Part shown: positions 8,019-16,020 of the stretch, in pieces
Position numbering within the stretch: the first letter of the stretch is position 1
Layout of the letters: every line of letters begins with the position of its first letter
Assembly (NCBI RefSeq): GCF_013459645.1
Contig: NZ_CP054861.1
Span: 2,406,001-2,470,000 of the forward strand
Source: Martelella sp. NC20
GTDB lineage: Bacteria; Pseudomonadota; Alphaproteobacteria; Rhizobiales; Rhizobiaceae
Reading direction: 5' to 3'
Length of the DNA: 64,000 bases
Notes under the pieces: model-generated
The model's input: only the letters and a program-made list of their open reading frames with translations
Database searches by the model: none
Told to the model about the DNA's origin: nothing
Translations under genes and position numbers: made by a program

Positions 8019-9632
8019 TCATTCCTCACAGTCTAAGTCATCTAATTTCTTCCAAGCAGGATGACCTTTCCAGATCGAATACCCATTTCCCGCGGCAACC
8101 ATTTGACCGCCAAAACTCTGCAACCGTTCCTTAAGGGCTTTGTCAACTTCACCATTTTTAAGAAAATAGAGCACTTCATCGTTAGTGCAAAAAACGCTCG
8201 GGCGGGATAGCCACATATACGGTCGAATTTCGCCATCGTAGAGCAAAAGAGTTTGCGCATGCAGATCGTCAACGAACGAATTCAGGGGCATCATCCGCCA
8301 GAAGTCTTCGCCATATATCGTCTTAATTTTAAGTTCGCGCGACAAACGCCCGATCTCAGATACAGAATTATCGCTCAATCTTTTATCGACAGAATGCACT
8401 ATATGTGCCCCATCCCGAACAATTAGCGCGAACCAGAGAGACATGACGAATGTGAGTGAAATCAAAAGTAGCGAAGCTGGAGTTCTGCGAATTCTATGCC
8501 TGAACAAGCTATAGAACCAATCGAAGATAACCAGCTTTAATACAAAAATAGCCCAAAGGTAGTGCCTGGATGAATCCGGGTTCAATGTAGCCACAGCGAT
8601 GGCGCCAATAAAAACGCCGAATATGCCCACAAGCTGCACAAAGTTTGGACTCCCCAATGAATTGGGAACTCGATCACTTGGAATGGCGAACAAATTAAAT
8701 TTAGCGAGTTGATTTGCTCGTGTAGCGCCAGAAAGCAAACAATACAAATAACTAAATAATGTCAATATTGAGAAGACCACGACCAGCAAGCCAAAAAATG
8801 AAAGCCTTTGCCCTTCAGTCATATTTAAGCTTGAAATGTTATTTATAGTCTCAATTGAGCTATTTCTCAAATTTGAAACTATTTGGTCGGTGGACCGAAA
8901 TGTTAATGTGTCAAAGTAATTTACGCGAACTCCCTTCAACTGAACAAGATATTTATTTACGCCAAAAGATACAATGAATGAGCAAAAAATTGTTATAAGA
9001 ATAGAAATAAATAATTTTTTTGAAAATAATAATATAGCGAAAAAAATCGGAACTATTACAAGAAGGCCCCTTATCGGAGACTCAAAGGAAAGCGAAAATA
9101 TAGTTAAAGAAATAATTACAAGGTATTTTTTGTTAATATTATTTGAATACTCATCTACTAAAATAATAACACCTAACGCCAATATCACATTTGATAGATG
9201 AGACTGTTGACCTAAGATGTAGTTAGCCTCGAATACCCCCAAGGGGAGAAGCATGATTAGCGTAAATAAAATTGACTTTTGAGGAGATTTAAAATGCAAA
9301 TTCAGAAAATTATATAATACCACCCCCCAAAACGCTATGCTCAAAGACGATCCGATTAAGAATGCCAAATAACCCTTAAGCCCAACAATCAAAGACAAAG
9401 CAATGAATGGACTTGATCTGAGAATTATTATTTGATTCCCATAACTAAAATCGGATGGCAATATTGATCTTCCGTCAACTATAGCGGTGGCCAAAACCTG
9501 CATAGCCGCCGCATCGCCATCAAAAAAAAGGGGATAAAATAGAATATGATGAGCGATTCCTATCAAAAGCGATAGAAGGAACGCTCCTGTATTCCAATAT
9601 ATTGGCCTAATTTCGCTCGTTGTTTGGGTCAT
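8019..9632 (-). CDS. AT-rich polytopic membrane protein, GT-C-like
   Basis: This 537-residue protein has roughly eleven to twelve hydrophobic segments and an early acidic loop (LFFDGDAAAMQ, about residues 35-45), again like GT-C glycosyltransferases or serotype-specific Gtr proteins, followed by a soluble C-terminal domain. Its codon use is visibly unlike its neighbours: many AAA, ATT, TTT and AAT codons and runs of A/T, whereas flanking genes are GC-rich. It is most likely acquired horizontally. Together with GtrB and GtrA it could form a three-component glycosylation system in which this is the variable, sugar-specific enzyme. The function is inferred from context. Confidence 0.7.
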   Translation of the reverse strand: MTQTTSEIRPIYWNTGAFLLSLLIGIAHHILFYPLFFDGDAAAMQVLATAIVDGRSILPSDFSYGNQIIILRSSPFIALSLIVGLKGYLAFLIGSSLSIAFWGVVLYNFLNLHFKSPQKSILFTLIMLLPLGVFEANYILGQQSHLSNVILALGVIILVDEYSNNINKKYLVIISLTIFSLSFESPIRGLLVIVPIFFAILLFSKKLFISILITIFCSFIVSFGVNKYLVQLKGVRVNYFDTLTFRSTDQIVSNLRNSSIETINNISSLNMTEGQRLSFFGLLVVVFSILTLFSYLYCLLSGATRANQLAKFNLFAIPSDRVPNSLGSPNFVQLVGIFGVFIGAIAVATLNPDSSRHYLWAIFVLKLVIFDWFYSLFRHRIRRTPASLLLISLTFVMSLWFALIVRDGAHIVHSVDKRLSDNSVSEIGRLSRELKIKTIYGEDFWRMMPLNSFVDDLHAQTLLLYDGEIRPYMWLSRPSVFCTNDEVLYFLKNGEVDKALKERLQSFGGQMVAAGNGYSIWKGHPAWKKLDDLDCEE

Positions 9633-9663
9633 TTCGTCATATTTCCATTAGACCATTAAAATA

Positions 9664-9716
9664 ATTAGTTCTACAAAAATAGAACTATTCTATATTTTTA
9701 AATATATAGAACTAAT
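9664..9716. repeat. AT-rich inverted repeat at the gtrB 3' end
   Basis: Ten-base arms ATTAGTTCTA (9664-9673) and TAGAACTAAT (9707-9716) flank an A/T-only region that also contains an inner TAGTTCTA/TAGAACTA pair. The repeat overlaps the last codons of gtrB (stop at 9690). It may act as a terminator for gtrB or mark the edge of the AT-rich insert. Confidence 0.5.
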
Positions 9717-10658
9717 TTTCTTATCTATAATAAAACGCGGCCGGCGTTTCACTTCCAGATATATCTTGCCCACATATTCGCCGATGATCCCCATGCAAAA
9801 AATCTGCAGGCCGCCGAGCCACAACATCGGCAGCACGGTTGAGGCCCAGCCCGGGACCGTACTTTCAGAGACGAACAGCCGCTCCACGAGGAACCAGAAG
9901 GCGAGCAGCATCGAAATCAGAAACACGGAAATGCCCAGAACGGCCACGAACCGAAGCGGCGCGGCGGAGAACGATGTCACGCCGTTGACGGCCAGCGAGA
10001 GCATCTTCCTCAGGGTGTATTTGGTCTCGCCATGTTCGCGCGTCTGGCGATCGTATCTAATCACCTCGGCCCTAAAGCCTAGGCTGGGTATAATCCCGCG
10101 CAGAAAAAGGTTCGTCTCCTCATGCGCGAGAAGTGCTTTGAGAGCCTTCTGCGACATCAGTCTGAAGTCAGCATGATCGGGCACGATCTGCGCGCCCATT
10201 AGCCTCATCAGCCCATAATATCCTTTTGCCGTGCTTTTCTTGAAAAAACTGTCCCTGCCGCGCGAGCGGCGAACGCCGAGCGCCAGGTCCGCGCCGGCTT
10301 CATGAGCCTTCAACATCTCGAGAATGGCGTTGACGTCGTCCTGAAGATCGCTGTCGATCGTCAGAACGACATCGGCGTCTGCGACCGAGAGCCCGGCCAG
10401 CATGGCATTCTGGTGACCGTAGTTGCGGCTGAGCTTCAAACCGGTGGCGCTAATCTCTTGCGTAAAGGCCTCGATCTGCTGCCATGTCCGATCCGAGCTT
10501 CCGTCGTCGACGAGGATCATCCTGAACCGATCCAGCCCCACATCATCGCGGGACAGGAGGCCCGTGAGATAGTCGTTCAGGATTGGAATGGTGTGAGGAA
10601 GGTTATCTTCCTCATTGTAACAGGGGATCACAACATCCAGAGAATAAGAATTAGCCAT
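9690..10658 (-). CDS. gtrB: GtrB-like bactoprenol glycosyltransferase, GT2 family
   Basis: A 322-residue family 2 glycosyltransferase of the DPM1/GtrB type. The N-terminal GT-A domain starts VVIPCYNEEDNLP, with the DDGSSDRTW and TIDSDLQDD nucleotide-sugar and metal motifs, and two C-terminal membrane helices follow. The family transfers a sugar from UDP-sugar to undecaprenyl phosphate on the cytoplasmic face. It overlaps gtrA by eight bases, the classical order. The last ten residues (KKISSIYLKI) are encoded in AT-rich DNA unlike the rest of the gene, suggesting the 3' end was replaced during insertion of the neighbouring gene. Confidence 0.88.
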   Translation of the reverse strand: MANSYSLDVVIPCYNEEDNLPHTIPILNDYLTGLLSRDDVGLDRFRMILVDDGSSDRTWQQIEAFTQEISATGLKLSRNYGHQNAMLAGLSVADADVVLTIDSDLQDDVNAILEMLKAHEAGADLALGVRRSRGRDSFFKKSTAKGYYGLMRLMGAQIVPDHADFRLMSQKALKALLAHEETNLFLRGIIPSLGFRAEVIRYDRQTREHGETKYTLRKMLSLAVNGVTSFSAAPLRFVAVLGISVFLISMLLAFWFLVERLFVSESTVPGWASTVLPMLWLGGLQIFCMGIIGEYVGKIYLEVKRRPRFIIDKKISSIYLKI

Positions 10659-11031
10659 CTTTTTCGAAAACCCAGAATTTCATTACCAGGAAGAAACAGA
10701 CATTGTAGGCCACCATCGCGACGACCTGCGACGCCATTTCCGGCAAATCGCCTTGCCGCGTCAGAGCAACAAGGACAGTCAGGTTGAGGCCATAGGCCAG
10801 GGCAAAGCCTGCCAGAAAGCGATATACAACTTTCCTGTTATAGGTCGAAGCAAAGGTGAATCGGCCGTTGAAAACGAAGCTGTTCAGCAGCCCGCAGGCA
10901 TAGCCGATGATGTTGCAGGTGACTGGAGCAAAACCCAGATAGCTCAAAACTGCTATAACGAACAGCGTGATGAGTGTGTTCATCACGCCCACAAGTCCGT
11001 ACTTCAGGAATTGCTCTATAACCAATGGCAT
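10651..11031 (-). CDS. gtrA: GtrA family flippase-like membrane protein
   Basis: About 126 residues with four membrane segments, beginning MPLVIEQFLKYGLVGVMNT, the standard start of GtrA proteins, and containing NSFVFNGRFTF in the second loop. GtrA proteins are thought to flip the undecaprenyl-phosphate sugar made by GtrB. A longer frame reaches 11145, but its first 38 residues are arginine-rich and unlike the family, so the ATG at 11029-11031 is preferred. The stretch 11032-11262 upstream holds nothing recognisable besides, presumably, the promoter of this operon. Confidence 0.85.
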   Translation of the reverse strand: MPLVIEQFLKYGLVGVMNTLITLFVIAVLSYLGFAPVTCNIIGYACGLLNSFVFNGRFTFASTYNRKVVYRFLAGFALAYGLNLTVLVALTRQGDLPEMASQVVAMVAYNVCFFLVMKFWVFEKDG

Positions 11032-11262
11032 CGGCGGAACCGGCTTTCTCCAACATATTGCCCGGGCTTCCTTAAGATGTCTTCGTGATCTTGTCACGCA
11101 CGTTGTGTCTGTCAGTCGCGCAAACAACCATAACATGCGCGGCACGCCTGCTGTGAATGAGCGAGGGACCCGTACCCAAATGACCAGGCCGCCACGCCGG
11201 ATCGATACGAGGAAGGCAGGTCTTGCCGCGAGACGATTTGCAGGCGATGAGATTGGTGTACT

Positions 11263-12114
11263 TCAGTCCTTGCTGGCGAGGATCATGTCGAGCAGGAAGC
11301 GGACGTGCGGCTGATCGGCCTGCTTGCCGAGATGGGCATAGTAGTTCACCAGCGGCAGGGATGGCAGGCCGTCATCCGGGCCCAGTATCCGCGTCGCCGA
11401 GAAGAACGCGCTTTCCGTGCGGGCGGTGATCCCGAGCCCGGCGGCAACCGAAAGCCTGACGCCGGCAAGCGAAGGCGAGGTGACGCGCTCGATATAGGAG
11501 TAGCCGTTGATATCGAGCGCGTCGAAGGCGATCTGTCGGAACATGCTGGGTTCGTCGGCAAGGACGAGCGGAACCGGCATTTGCCGGTCCAGCCTGAAAT
11601 GGGGCGCAGCCAGCCAGCAGGCCGGGATGCTGGCGATCCGGGTTCCGCCGAAGAGTTCGGAGCGGCGCGTACTCAAGGTTATGTCGAGCAGGCCGTCCTG
11701 CAGCATCGTCATCAGGTCCGGACTGCGCCCGACATGGATGACGGCGCGCACCGAAGGCCAGGCCCGGGCGTATTCGGCAAGAATATCGGGCAGAAGCCGC
11801 TCCGCGATCTCCTGCGGCGCGCCGAGCTGAACCACGTCCTGCTGGACGGACTGGGTCAGCGCGGCCATGGCGAAGCGCGACATCGACAGGATCTCGCGGG
11901 CATAATTGACCAGTGTCAGCCCGGCGGGGGTAAACTCCCGCTTGCGGCCGACCTGGCGGAAAAGCTGCACGCCCGTCAGGCTTTCCAGCTTCTGCATCTG
12001 CTGGGTGACCGCCGATTGCGTGCGTCCGACTTTCTGAGCGGCGCCTTCGAAGCTTCCGGTTTCGTAGATGGCGCGCAGCGTGCGCAACTGGCTTATGTGA
12101 AAATCGACATCCAT
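11263..12114 (-). CDS. LysR-type regulator of the TTT/organosulfur cassette
   Basis: A LysR-type regulator of about 283 residues. The N-terminal winged helix-turn-helix reads FHISQLRTLRAIYETGSFEGAAQKVGRTQSAVTQQMQKLE, and the rest is the periplasmic-binding-protein-like effector domain. MDVDFHISQ (ATG ending at 12114) fits the family start better than the ATG four codons upstream. It diverges from the transporter and sulfur genes that begin at 12237, with an AT-rich intergenic region containing an inverted TTTAG/CTAAA pair. That is the normal position for the activator of that operon. The effector is unknown. Confidence 0.85.
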   Translation of the reverse strand: MDVDFHISQLRTLRAIYETGSFEGAAQKVGRTQSAVTQQMQKLESLTGVQLFRQVGRKREFTPAGLTLVNYAREILSMSRFAMAALTQSVQQDVVQLGAPQEIAERLLPDILAEYARAWPSVRAVIHVGRSPDLMTMLQDGLLDITLSTRRSELFGGTRIASIPACWLAAPHFRLDRQMPVPLVLADEPSMFRQIAFDALDINGYSYIERVTSPSLAGVRLSVAAGLGITARTESAFFSATRILGPDDGLPSLPLVNYYAHLGKQADQPHVRFLLDMILASKD

Positions 12115-12140
12115 GGCCAAACACATTAGAGTTTCTGATA

Positions 12141-12160
12141 TTTAGCCATATCTTTCTAAA
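12141..12160. promoter_or_regulatory. Candidate LysR operator
   Basis: TTTAG (12141-12145) and CTAAA (12156-12160) form an inverted pair spaced by ten bases in the AT-rich divergent region between the LysR gene and the TTT operon. The position and dyad fit a LysR recognition site, but the match to the T-N11-A rule is loose. Confidence 0.4.
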
Positions 12161-12236
12161 TTTACCTAATATTTTTTTTGCCCTAACCTCCCGCCTAACC
12201 ATAACAAGAGTTTCTCAACCAGAAGGAGAACAATCC

Positions 12237-13187
12237 ATGTTCAAATCGCTCATTCTCGGAGCGCTCGTCGCCGGCGGCATCGCAGGCGCTGCATTCGCTG
12301 AGGACTATCCGACGAAGGATATCGAGCTTGTCGTGCCGTTCGCGCCGGGCGGAAGCGTTGACGTGACCTCGCGCCTGATCGCCGAGACGGCCAACAAAAT
12401 TCTCGATGGCAAAGAGGTCGAGGTGGCCAATCGCGCCGGCGGCGGCGGCATCGTCGGCCAGAGCTTTGTCTCAAAGGCCAGGCCGGATGGCTATACGGTA
12501 CTTGCCATGACCAGTTCGGTCGTGACCAATCCGCAGCTCAAGGGCGCGCCCTACAAGATCACCGATTTCACGCCGGTTGCCGCCTACAATATCGATCCCG
12601 AAGTGATCGCCGTCCCGGCCAGTTCCCCGTTTGCGAACATTGACGACTTCATTGCCGCAACGAAGGAAAGCCCGCTCAACATGGTCGTCGCCGGTATCGG
12701 CACGTCTCACCATATGGCAGGTCTCGCGCTGACCGAGGCTGCCGGGCTCGAGTTCAACTATATTCCCGCCAACGGTTTCGGCGAGCAGTTGCAGGCCATC
12801 GTCGGCGGCCATGCCGATGGCGCCTTCTGGCCGATGGGCGAGGCGATGGCCCATGCCGAAACCGGAACCGTGCGGATCCTGGCGATCGCATCCGACGTGC
12901 AGGATCCGAAATTTCCCGACGTCCCGACCTTCGAGGAAGCCGGCCTCAACGTGCCGATCTGGGCGACCTTCCGCGGCTGGGCCGTTCCCGCCGGCACGCC
13001 CGAAGACGTCGTTGTCTACCTCTCCGACCTGCTCGAGAAGGTCTATGACGACCCCGACTACCGCAAGAAAATGACGGAAGCCGGTTTTGAGCCGATCTAC
13101 CGCAACGCGGCCGATTTCGAGGCGATCATCACCTCCTATTCCGAGCAGGTTGTGCCGATCATCGAGAATAACGGTCTGTCCGACTGA
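12237..13187 (+). CDS. Tripartite tricarboxylate transporter substrate-binding protein
   Basis: A 316-residue TctC/Bug-family periplasmic binding protein. A Sec signal peptide is visible (MFKSLILGALVAGGIAGAAFA), followed by YPTKDIELVVPFAPGGSVD, the hallmark N-terminus of the family. The ribosome site AGAAGGAG lies just upstream. It captures an organic acid and hands it to the TctA-TctB permease encoded downstream. Bug proteins bind very diverse carboxylates, so the ligand cannot be read from sequence; the downstream sulfur genes suggest a sulfur-containing or amino-acid-derived acid. Confidence 0.92.
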   Translation: MFKSLILGALVAGGIAGAAFAEDYPTKDIELVVPFAPGGSVDVTSRLIAETANKILDGKEVEVANRAGGGGIVGQSFVSKARPDGYTVLAMTSSVVTNPQLKGAPYKITDFTPVAAYNIDPEVIAVPASSPFANIDDFIAATKESPLNMVVAGIGTSHHMAGLALTEAAGLEFNYIPANGFGEQLQAIVGGHADGAFWPMGEAMAHAETGTVRILAIASDVQDPKFPDVPTFEEAGLNVPIWATFRGWAVPAGTPEDVVVYLSDLLEKVYDDPDYRKKMTEAGFEPIYRNAADFEAIITSYSEQVVPIIENNGLSD

Positions 13188-13202
13188 CGTCGTCGGCCGA
13201 CC

Positions 13203-13235
13203 TCTGGCGACGCTGCGCATTGCCGCGTCGCCAGA
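13203..13235 (+). promoter_or_regulatory. Intercistronic stem-loop between tctC and tctB
   Basis: A perfect 10-bp stem (TCTGGCGACG 13203-13212 and CGTCGCCAGA 13226-13235) with a 13-base loop and no T-run lies 16 bases after the tctC stop. Such hairpins commonly protect the 3' end of the binding-protein message or give partial termination, so that the binding protein is made in excess over the permease. Confidence 0.6.
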
Positions 13236-13317
13236 CCGCGATTGCGCCTTCGGGTGTCTCGGACGGCGAAATGCGCCTCTCATGCGCACAGCGTCCGGCG
13301 CTCATTTTCTCGAGGTT

Positions 13318-13806
13318 ATGATGTCTTCATCCGGCAAAACGCCGCCCTCAGGCGGCTCTGCGTTTAGCGATACCGAGCTTTGGACCGGCGCTGTTCTCAC
13401 CGCCTTCGGCGCCGGCGCTGCTTGGCTTGCGACAGGCTTCGACGCCACATCGCGTCCGTTTCCCCTGACCGTTGCCCTGCTCCTGAGCGTTTGCGGGCTC
13501 GCGATCTTCCTGCGCGCCCTGTTTTCGCGGAAACATCAGGCGCTTCCGTTCCATGATTTCGGTATCGTCGCTCTCGGCGCCCTGCTGATCGTGGGGTGGG
13601 CGCTTGCGCTCAAGGCGGGCGCGGGCTTCCTGATCGCGACGACTGTGTTTCTTTTCGGAATATTCTGGCTTGCCGGGCTTCGACAAACCGGTCGGGTCAT
13701 AATCCTGTCTGTTCTGATTGCCCTGACGAACTACGCCATCTTCGCGCTGCTGCTGAACGTCCGCCTGCCGGCATCCTTCCTTTCCTTCATTGCGCCGGGT
13801 TTTTGA
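13318..13806 (+). CDS. TctB-type small permease of a TTT transporter
   Basis: About 162 residues with four hydrophobic segments (beginning DTELWTGAVLTAFGAGAAWLATGF), typical of the poorly conserved TctB subunit. An upstream extension of the frame is possible but has no membrane or family character. The ATG pair at 13318/13321 is chosen because the hydrophilic cap followed by the first helix then matches TctB layout. The stop lies two bases before the tctA start, so the two permease genes are coupled. It sits in the inner membrane with TctA. Confidence 0.82.
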   Translation: MMSSSGKTPPSGGSAFSDTELWTGAVLTAFGAGAAWLATGFDATSRPFPLTVALLLSVCGLAIFLRALFSRKHQALPFHDFGIVALGALLIVGWALALKAGAGFLIATTVFLFGIFWLAGLRQTGRVIILSVLIALTNYAIFALLLNVRLPASFLSFIAPGF

Positions 13807-13808
13807 GC

Positions 13809-15359
13809 ATGGATCAGATCCTTCTCGGTTTCTCGACGCTGATACAGCCATCCGTGCTGATGATGCTTTCGATCGGCGTATTTGTTGGCCTCGTCGTTGG
13901 CTCTATCCCCGGCGTGAATGACAATATCGCGTTCGCGGTCTTCATTCCCTTCTCGTTCAGCCTGCCGGTCGACCAGGCGCTCGCGCTGATGGTCGGAATC
14001 TATTGCGCGGCGGCGGCCGGGGGCGCGATTCCCGCCATCATGATCAGGGTGCCGGGCACCGCCTCGGCGCTGCTGACAACCATCAACGGCAATGCCATGG
14101 CGCGTCAGGGCAAGGCCGGGCAGGCCCTGAGCATCGCGATGACATCATCGGTGATCGGTGGGATTCTCAGCGCCATAGTGCTTTTGATTTTCGCACCGGC
14201 GCTTGCCAGGGTCGCGCTGCGCTTCGGCTATGTCGAGAATGCCGCCCTGACAGTGCTCGGCCTTTCGAGCGTCGTCGGGCTGGTTTCGGGCAATGTCGTG
14301 AAGGGTCTCGTGTCGGCGGCCATCGGCCTTCTGATCTCGACCATCGGCTATAGCCAGATCACCGGTACGCCGCGCTACATGTTCGGCAATTTCAATCTCG
14401 TCGAGGGGATTCCGTTCGTGCCGCTGCTGGTCGGCCTGTTCGGGGTTGCCGCTGTCTTCGAACTGCTGCGCGATCATGCCCATGAACGCCGCGAGGAAAT
14501 CGAAAACGAGCCGCTGCCGGCGATCGGCTCGATGCGCCTCAGCCGCAAGCTCATCGGCCGCCTGATCCCGACATGGTTGACCGCATCGGCGATCGGCAAT
14601 TTCATCGGCGTTCTTCCCGGCGCCGGCATGCTGATGGCGATCTATATCGCCTATGGACAGGCGGCCCGCCGTTTCCGCGAGCACTACGAAGGCCGCCCCG
14701 GCGAACCGAAATGGGATGAAGGCGCGCCGGAAGGCATCGCCGCGCCGGAGGCGGCCAACAATGCGGTCACCGCCAGTTCCATGGTGCCGCTTCTGTCCCT
14801 CGGCATTCCGGGCAATTCCACCTCGGCGCTTTTCATCGGCGCGATGGCGCTGCACGGACTGGCGCCCGGACCGCTGCTGTTTGCCCAGCACGCCGACATC
14901 GCCTGGATGGTGATGGTGGCATTTCTTGCCTGCAATCTGGTGATGGGACCGGCGGCCTTTGTCGTGATCCACACCGTGACGCGGACGATCTTCGCCATTC
15001 CGCGCGATGTCATGGTCGGCATCATCATTCTTCTGTGCCTGCTGGGCGCCTATTCCGACGGCAATAATCTCTTCAATGTCTGGGTCGCCGTCGGCGCCGG
15101 CGTTGCCGCCTATCTGATGAAGGTTGCGGATATCCCGCTCGGCCCGGCCATTCTCGGGCTCGTGCTCGGCAGACAGATGGAAGCCGCGTTCTCCAACTCG
15201 CTGTCGATCTCGCACGGCAACTGGCTCGTCTTCATCGATCCGGTCACGCATCCGATAAGCCTGGCGATGATCGCGGTTGCGGCCCTGATGTGGCTTGCGC
15301 CGGTCGTCCACGGCATCCGCTATCTGCATCGCCGGCGCAAACTCATCCATGCGGCCTGA
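13809..15359 (+). CDS. TctA-type large permease of a TTT transporter
   Basis: A 516-residue membrane protein with about twelve helices starting MDQILLGFSTLIQPSVLMM. The family landmarks GVFVGLVVGSIPGVND and a second internal copy, IGNFIGVLPGAGMLMAIYI, reflect the two-fold repeat of TctA (DUF112). It is the transport channel of the tripartite tricarboxylate system, driven by an ion gradient. The start at 13809 follows the tctB stop at once; a longer upstream frame overlaps tctB and is not real. Confidence 0.92.
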   Translation: MDQILLGFSTLIQPSVLMMLSIGVFVGLVVGSIPGVNDNIAFAVFIPFSFSLPVDQALALMVGIYCAAAAGGAIPAIMIRVPGTASALLTTINGNAMARQGKAGQALSIAMTSSVIGGILSAIVLLIFAPALARVALRFGYVENAALTVLGLSSVVGLVSGNVVKGLVSAAIGLLISTIGYSQITGTPRYMFGNFNLVEGIPFVPLLVGLFGVAAVFELLRDHAHERREEIENEPLPAIGSMRLSRKLIGRLIPTWLTASAIGNFIGVLPGAGMLMAIYIAYGQAARRFREHYEGRPGEPKWDEGAPEGIAAPEAANNAVTASSMVPLLSLGIPGNSTSALFIGAMALHGLAPGPLLFAQHADIAWMVMVAFLACNLVMGPAAFVVIHTVTRTIFAIPRDVMVGIIILLCLLGAYSDGNNLFNVWVAVGAGVAAYLMKVADIPLGPAILGLVLGRQMEAAFSNSLSISHGNWLVFIDPVTHPISLAMIAVAALMWLAPVVHGIRYLHRRRKLIHAA

Positions 15360-15401
15360 GCCAGCCGTTCAAACAGAAACTGATCCAAGGGAGTATTTTC
15401 G

Positions 15402-16007
15402 ATGACAACTTCAAGCCCTGACAATCTCGCGGGCGAACGCCAGCAGGCGGTGCGCAACCTCATTGAAGCCACCCGCGCGCGCCTTGAGAGCGGCGCGCTC
15501 GATCGCGACATGCTCGATGCTGTCCGCAACGACCTCCAGGCGCTGGCCGCCAATACGCAATTGTGGACCGGAGAGACCTACGCGCCGCCTGCGGGCGACG
15601 AACGTCAGGCTCGTTATCTGATCGGCTCGGAAGGTCCGAGCGGCATCACGCTTTACCTCAACGTCATGCATTCGGGGAAGAAGATACCGCCGCATGACCA
15701 CACCACCTGGGCCTGCGTTGCCGCCGTCGAGGGCAGCGAGCACAACACGCTCTACGACCGCAAGGATGACGGCAGCATCCCCGGCCATGCCGAGCTGGAA
15801 GTGCGTGAGATCGTCGAGATCGCGCCCGGCAATCCGGTCGCCCTGATGCCCGATGATGTTCACAGCGTGGAAATTCGCGGCGAGCAGGTCATCCGCCATC
15901 TGCATTTCTACGGCCGCCCGCTGGAAACGCTCAGCGAACGCAAGGTCTTCGATCTTGAGAACAACACCTGCAAGATCATGGATGTCGGCGTGAAAACGCG
16001 CACCTGA
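15402..16007 (+). CDS. Cysteine-dioxygenase-like cupin (thiol dioxygenase)
   Basis: A 201-residue single-domain cupin. The iron-binding pattern of thiol dioxygenases is visible: H98 and H100 in IPPHDHTTWACVAAVEG, and H154 in MPDDVHSVE. The later segment RHLHFYG (H166, H168, Y170) sits where known 3-mercaptopropionate and cysteine dioxygenases carry their Ser/Cys-His-Tyr triad. Such enzymes oxidise a thiol to a sulfinate with O2 and ferrous iron. AAGGGAG precedes the ATG. It lies between the TTT permease and a rhodanese, so a role in degrading an imported or released thiol is inferred. The exact thiol is not readable. Confidence 0.8.
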   Translation: MTTSSPDNLAGERQQAVRNLIEATRARLESGALDRDMLDAVRNDLQALAANTQLWTGETYAPPAGDERQARYLIGSEGPSGITLYLNVMHSGKKIPPHDHTTWACVAAVEGSEHNTLYDRKDDGSIPGHAELEVREIVEIAPGNPVALMPDDVHSVEIRGEQVIRHLHFYGRPLETLSERKVFDLENNTCKIMDVGVKTRT

Positions 16008-16020
16008 ATAGGAATAAAGA

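Noticed and set aside
8974..9201. A 75-codon plus-strand frame in the AT-rich segment
   Set aside because: It lies wholly inside the minus-strand membrane protein gene and has no ribosome site or recognisable motif.
11305..12129. A 274-codon plus-strand frame opposite the LysR gene
   Set aside because: Antisense shadow of a gene with an obvious LysR helix-turn-helix.
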